Of a stretch of DNA of 64,000 nucleotides, positions 60,855 to 64,000 are shown in pieces (position 1 is the stretch's first letter; each line of letters starts with the position of its first letter). Source of the stretch: Ascaris suum (Eukaryota; Nematoda; Chromadorea; Rhabditida; Ascarididae); contig CM024173.1 of the NCBI GenBank assembly GCA_013433145.1, positions 6,840,322 through 6,904,321 of the forward strand. Reading direction: 5' to 3'. The notes below the pieces were generated by a model, which was given only the letters and a program-made list of their open reading frames with translations, had not been told where the DNA came from and did not search any database. Position numbers and translations under genes: made by a program.

Positions 60855-63800
60855 ATAACTACAAACCACACATCATTTGGATGACAAGAAAACGACGAAT
60901 AGGAATTACTACTGAATATCTACGAAAATGAGCCCTTAACCGTGTAAACGGGCGAACGGAAGGGTCGCTATAAATGTTAAGTTAATCCGTCAAAGAAAGA
61001 AAACATCCCTCCTCCTCCACCTGCTCTCAATTTCAAATAAACTGCTGGACGGATGTTAACTGCCTTAGACCTGATGTACATATACTTCAGAATCGGCAAA
61101 CTGAAACCCTTCAACCGTCAACAACGCCTTCAGAAGTGTTTTGGCAACACTCACTTTCCTACCTCATCTTTTAGTCCGTGTTTCGCAATTTCCACCTTTC
61201 CCAGACGTTCATCTGCCTTTCCTAATTTTGAGTGCATTAGTCACCCCGCATTCCTGCTACTATTCCCCTCTCAATTAGGAGCAGAAGGGATTTACTCGTA
61301 TATGTTGTTATGTGGTCAGATAGCAAGAGTACATGAATTAAGAAGATAAGATAGCAATTCAAGGCATCATTCACTGGAGAAACGATCAAATCTCTTCCTC
61401 TCCAGGCAGACAAATCATCATTAAGATTCAAAACAACGACAAGCATTATCCTAAACAACCACATACAACATTCTACTATCACCAGAAATGTTCCAGAAAT
61501 ATGCAAATACAAGCATCCCAAAAGTGTAAAATTGCACCGAACCATTTGCAATGCAAATCAGTATTCCCCGCAAACAACGCGCACAGCACACCTTCGCACA
61601 CCGCCACGCCACCAACGAAAACTACACAACATCCCAACAAACCCATTCTCAGACCTCCGAATTTTCGATGACAAATGAGGCCACTCAAGCAAATTTTCAC
61701 CCGCTTCCATTCCTGCCCATTTTTATTCGTTTTGCTACTGTCAATGCTCGGGATGATTCATCAGAATGTCTGCTTAGAAAATGCTGTAAAAGCTAACAAA
61801 AGCTGCCCCCTCGTTTAACACCTGTCGGATCGCATTAGCCCATAACTAGGAGCGGCTAAACTCAATTTCAAACCTCTTCACCATAGGTCTAGTAAAAAAA
61901 AAATCAAAAAATCACCACATGTTCCGTTTCTCCCCTGCACTCTACTCGTCTCGATTGAAATGGGTGAGAATCGACCTCAGGTCCGAAACTACAGGGTCGG
62001 AATATCTGCAAGTGAATGGAATCCTGTAATCGTTGCGGGATCTTACTTTTTTATAGGAGTGTTCTCATCTGTCAGCATTGTTTTCCTTCTTCAACATTCT
62101 TCTACCTCGTTCCTGTTCTTCATCTTTGTTTTTTCTCTTTCTCATCCTTTCTGACACTATTCGTTGTATGTTTGGTTGGTGATTGGGAGGGGGAGGGGGG
62201 GGGGGGGGGGGAACGCGGGAAGAAGCAATCGCAATCGTTGAGCGACACGATTAAACTCCTGAAGCTCACTAAGCGCATTAATTACTGGTGTGAGGAAGAG
62301 CAGGCATGCACACACTCGGATGCTCAATTGCTATTTATTGTGCCCACAAGCTTCCATCAGATGGACTTGTTCTTTGAAGTGGTTCAAAGTTGTTCTTAGG
62401 TGACGTCAACAGTAGAATGGCATCGTTTGTGTGGATTTGCAAGTCGAAGCAGCTGTGCTGTGATTGTCTGCTGATATCCAAACTTTTATTCTCGTCTCCA
62501 CACTGTTCTACTTTTATAAGGAAGGATCGAAGACGTAAAAAGGTGAAGAATGATTGCAGCATGATACTTGGAAGGACATTCGGAGTTTCACTCCTCACGT
62601 TCTTAGGCTGTCTTCATGAGGTGGCATCAGAAGTGGAGGCGCAGGGGGAAGGTTGAGCGGGAGAAGTGGTGCGGGACTATCGAATCTTTGCCCGACTTGA
62701 TATCGAAGTGGATTCGTTACATCGCACGTGCCCCATTAGAAAACCTGCCATAGAAGCAGCGAAAATGAAGTCAGCTGATTCTGACTTCGCTTTCCGAGCA
62801 TATTTAATAAGGAGCAGTGTTCTGACCACCAACGGTCGTTGTGACTACTATTTGTAAGCCAGAAACATGTGGAGTCCGCTTAGTTCAGATGTTGATGAAG
62901 TGTCTTTCGTGTGCTCGTGGTGTTGTGATGTCTGTGATGCTGGTTGTTAATGTGCGCATCTCGCATTTGCCTGAGGTTGCGCTGTGACTATCGTCCGTTC
63001 GTTCCTCGCCACTCCCGTCCTTGGGATACGGAAGTGCGAAAGCAGTGAACATCAACACAGTGCATTCTGTGGTTGAGGACACGCCATGGTGTTTCTTTGC
63101 CATTATTTCACTTTCTAATGCTTGTGGTGCTTGCAGGTTGTCCCGTTGACGTTTGCAAGTGCAGCATATTAGGATCCGTTGCTTAACGAGCCAGATTATA
63201 GGAATGCAGCGTGGCAGCCTCACTGATGAGGAGGAGAGTGACATCCTCAGCGGATAGCCCCTTGAGCGATTATGGAGCTCAGTCTGCGATGCTTCTTTCG
63301 CGACTTCAACGCAGCGTTCGTTTCGGTTTCACTTTTCAAGAATAATTTCCGGGACATCAGCTTTGCCTTTGTAACCTGCCTAGTTAGCCGGCAACATAGG
63401 TATGAATCAAAAATGAGGGATGAGTCATCATTGCATTACCTATTTATGTACCTCTGCAAATTTTTACGAGCATCTTGCGTCATTGTGGTGTTACATCTAT
63501 AAGTGCTTATCTGTCTGTAGCGTAGTTTCAGCTGTCGAGTAAAAAAGCTGCAGCAATAGAACCACAGTACATTCGTATCATAGGATGTTGTTATGACCTC
63601 ACTTTCGTTGCGATTTCACGGGCCTTTTATGGGTTACTGAAAGTTGAAGGTGACCAAAAAGCTTGCCAGTCAGATTTCGTTTGCTATTGGTCCGGTTCTG
63701 CTCAAAAACTGCCTACTGGTTCGGGTATCATAGTAACGGTTGGCTTCGTAAGAAAACCATTATTTGCCGTCACACCCGTCAGTTCTTTTGATGTTTGAAC

Positions 63801-64000
63801 AGCTGGTTGTCTTGATGCACTGAAATGGAGAAGTGTCTGGAGTGGCATTCTTTCTGCTTGCTTTTCTACCCATTTTTTTGTAAACAAGAGGCAGGTAGGA
63901 ATGGGGGAGGGTGAGAGAGGGATGAGGAGGTTGAGGGAAGGATCACCTGAGGGATTGGTTCAGGCAGTTCTGATTTGGTTTGCATCTTTGCTGCGAAGCA
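60855..64000. other. Upstream flank of rpn-1, no confirmed gene
   Basis: Contains a G17 tract (62195-62211) and several medium open frames on both strands. The least AT-rich part (about 62400-63260) carries a 119-codon minus frame (62885-63244) and, opposite its end, a short plus frame ending DEEESDILSG; neither matches a family I know. Near the window edge, 63702-63887 minus is also open without recognisable motifs. A neighbouring gene may begin just beyond the window. Confidence 0.4.
62195..62211. repeat. G17 homopolymer tract
   Basis: Seventeen consecutive G, preceded by shorter G4-5 runs, giving a G-quadruplex-prone block of about 30 nt in the rpn-1 upstream flank. Confidence 0.95.

Overview
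This window is eukaryotic and almost certainly from a nematode. All three recognisable genes are split into many small exons by GT/AG introns, and their closest family matches are nematode-type proteins: a TPA-1-like novel protein kinase C, a LET-653-like PAN/mucin/ZP matrix protein, and the proteasome subunit RPN-1. The rpn-1 start codon lies 8 nt after a perfect splice acceptor that has no upstream partner, as expected for spliced-leader trans-splicing. The AT-rich composition, introns of 0.3-4 kb, (TA)n and poly-G tracts and transposon fossils suggest a large-genome parasitic nematode, perhaps an ascaridid. The species call is inference only.

Layout. 1-10.85 kb has no supported gene (a ~0.5 kb fold-back repeat, small tracts and one doubtful coding-like island). 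It may be intron or 5' flank of the PKC gene. 10.86-22.23 kb (+) holds 13 coding exons of the PKC gene: tandem C1 domains, kinase domain and C-tail to the stop codon. Any N-terminal C2-like exons were not found. 22.2-31.7 kb is gene-poor and carries a 514-bp mariner-type MITE and a ~140-bp (TA)n tract. 31.75-44.93 kb (+) holds 11 exons of the PAN-PAN-ZP protein. Its signal-peptide exon was not found. A 4.1-kb intron contains a MULE transposase fossil. 44.93-46.10 kb is a tail-to-tail gap. 46.10-60.83 kb (-) holds a complete 17-exon rpn-1 gene whose exon phases close exactly to 941 codons. A short secreted-protein-like ORF is nested in its first intron. 60.84-64.0 kb is its upstream flank, with only weak coding hints.

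The three genes are not a pathway: one is a signalling kinase, one an apical extracellular-matrix protein and one a housekeeping proteasome subunit. The most unusual structure is in the ZP gene. A roughly 444-residue Ser/Thr-rich mucin segment, encoded by two phase-symmetric exons, sits between the ZP-N and ZP-C halves. Either or both exons could be skipped without a frameshift, giving a ZP module with an adjustable mucin spacer.

All exon borders were read by eye from GT/AG sites, reading phase and family similarity. No database search was run.
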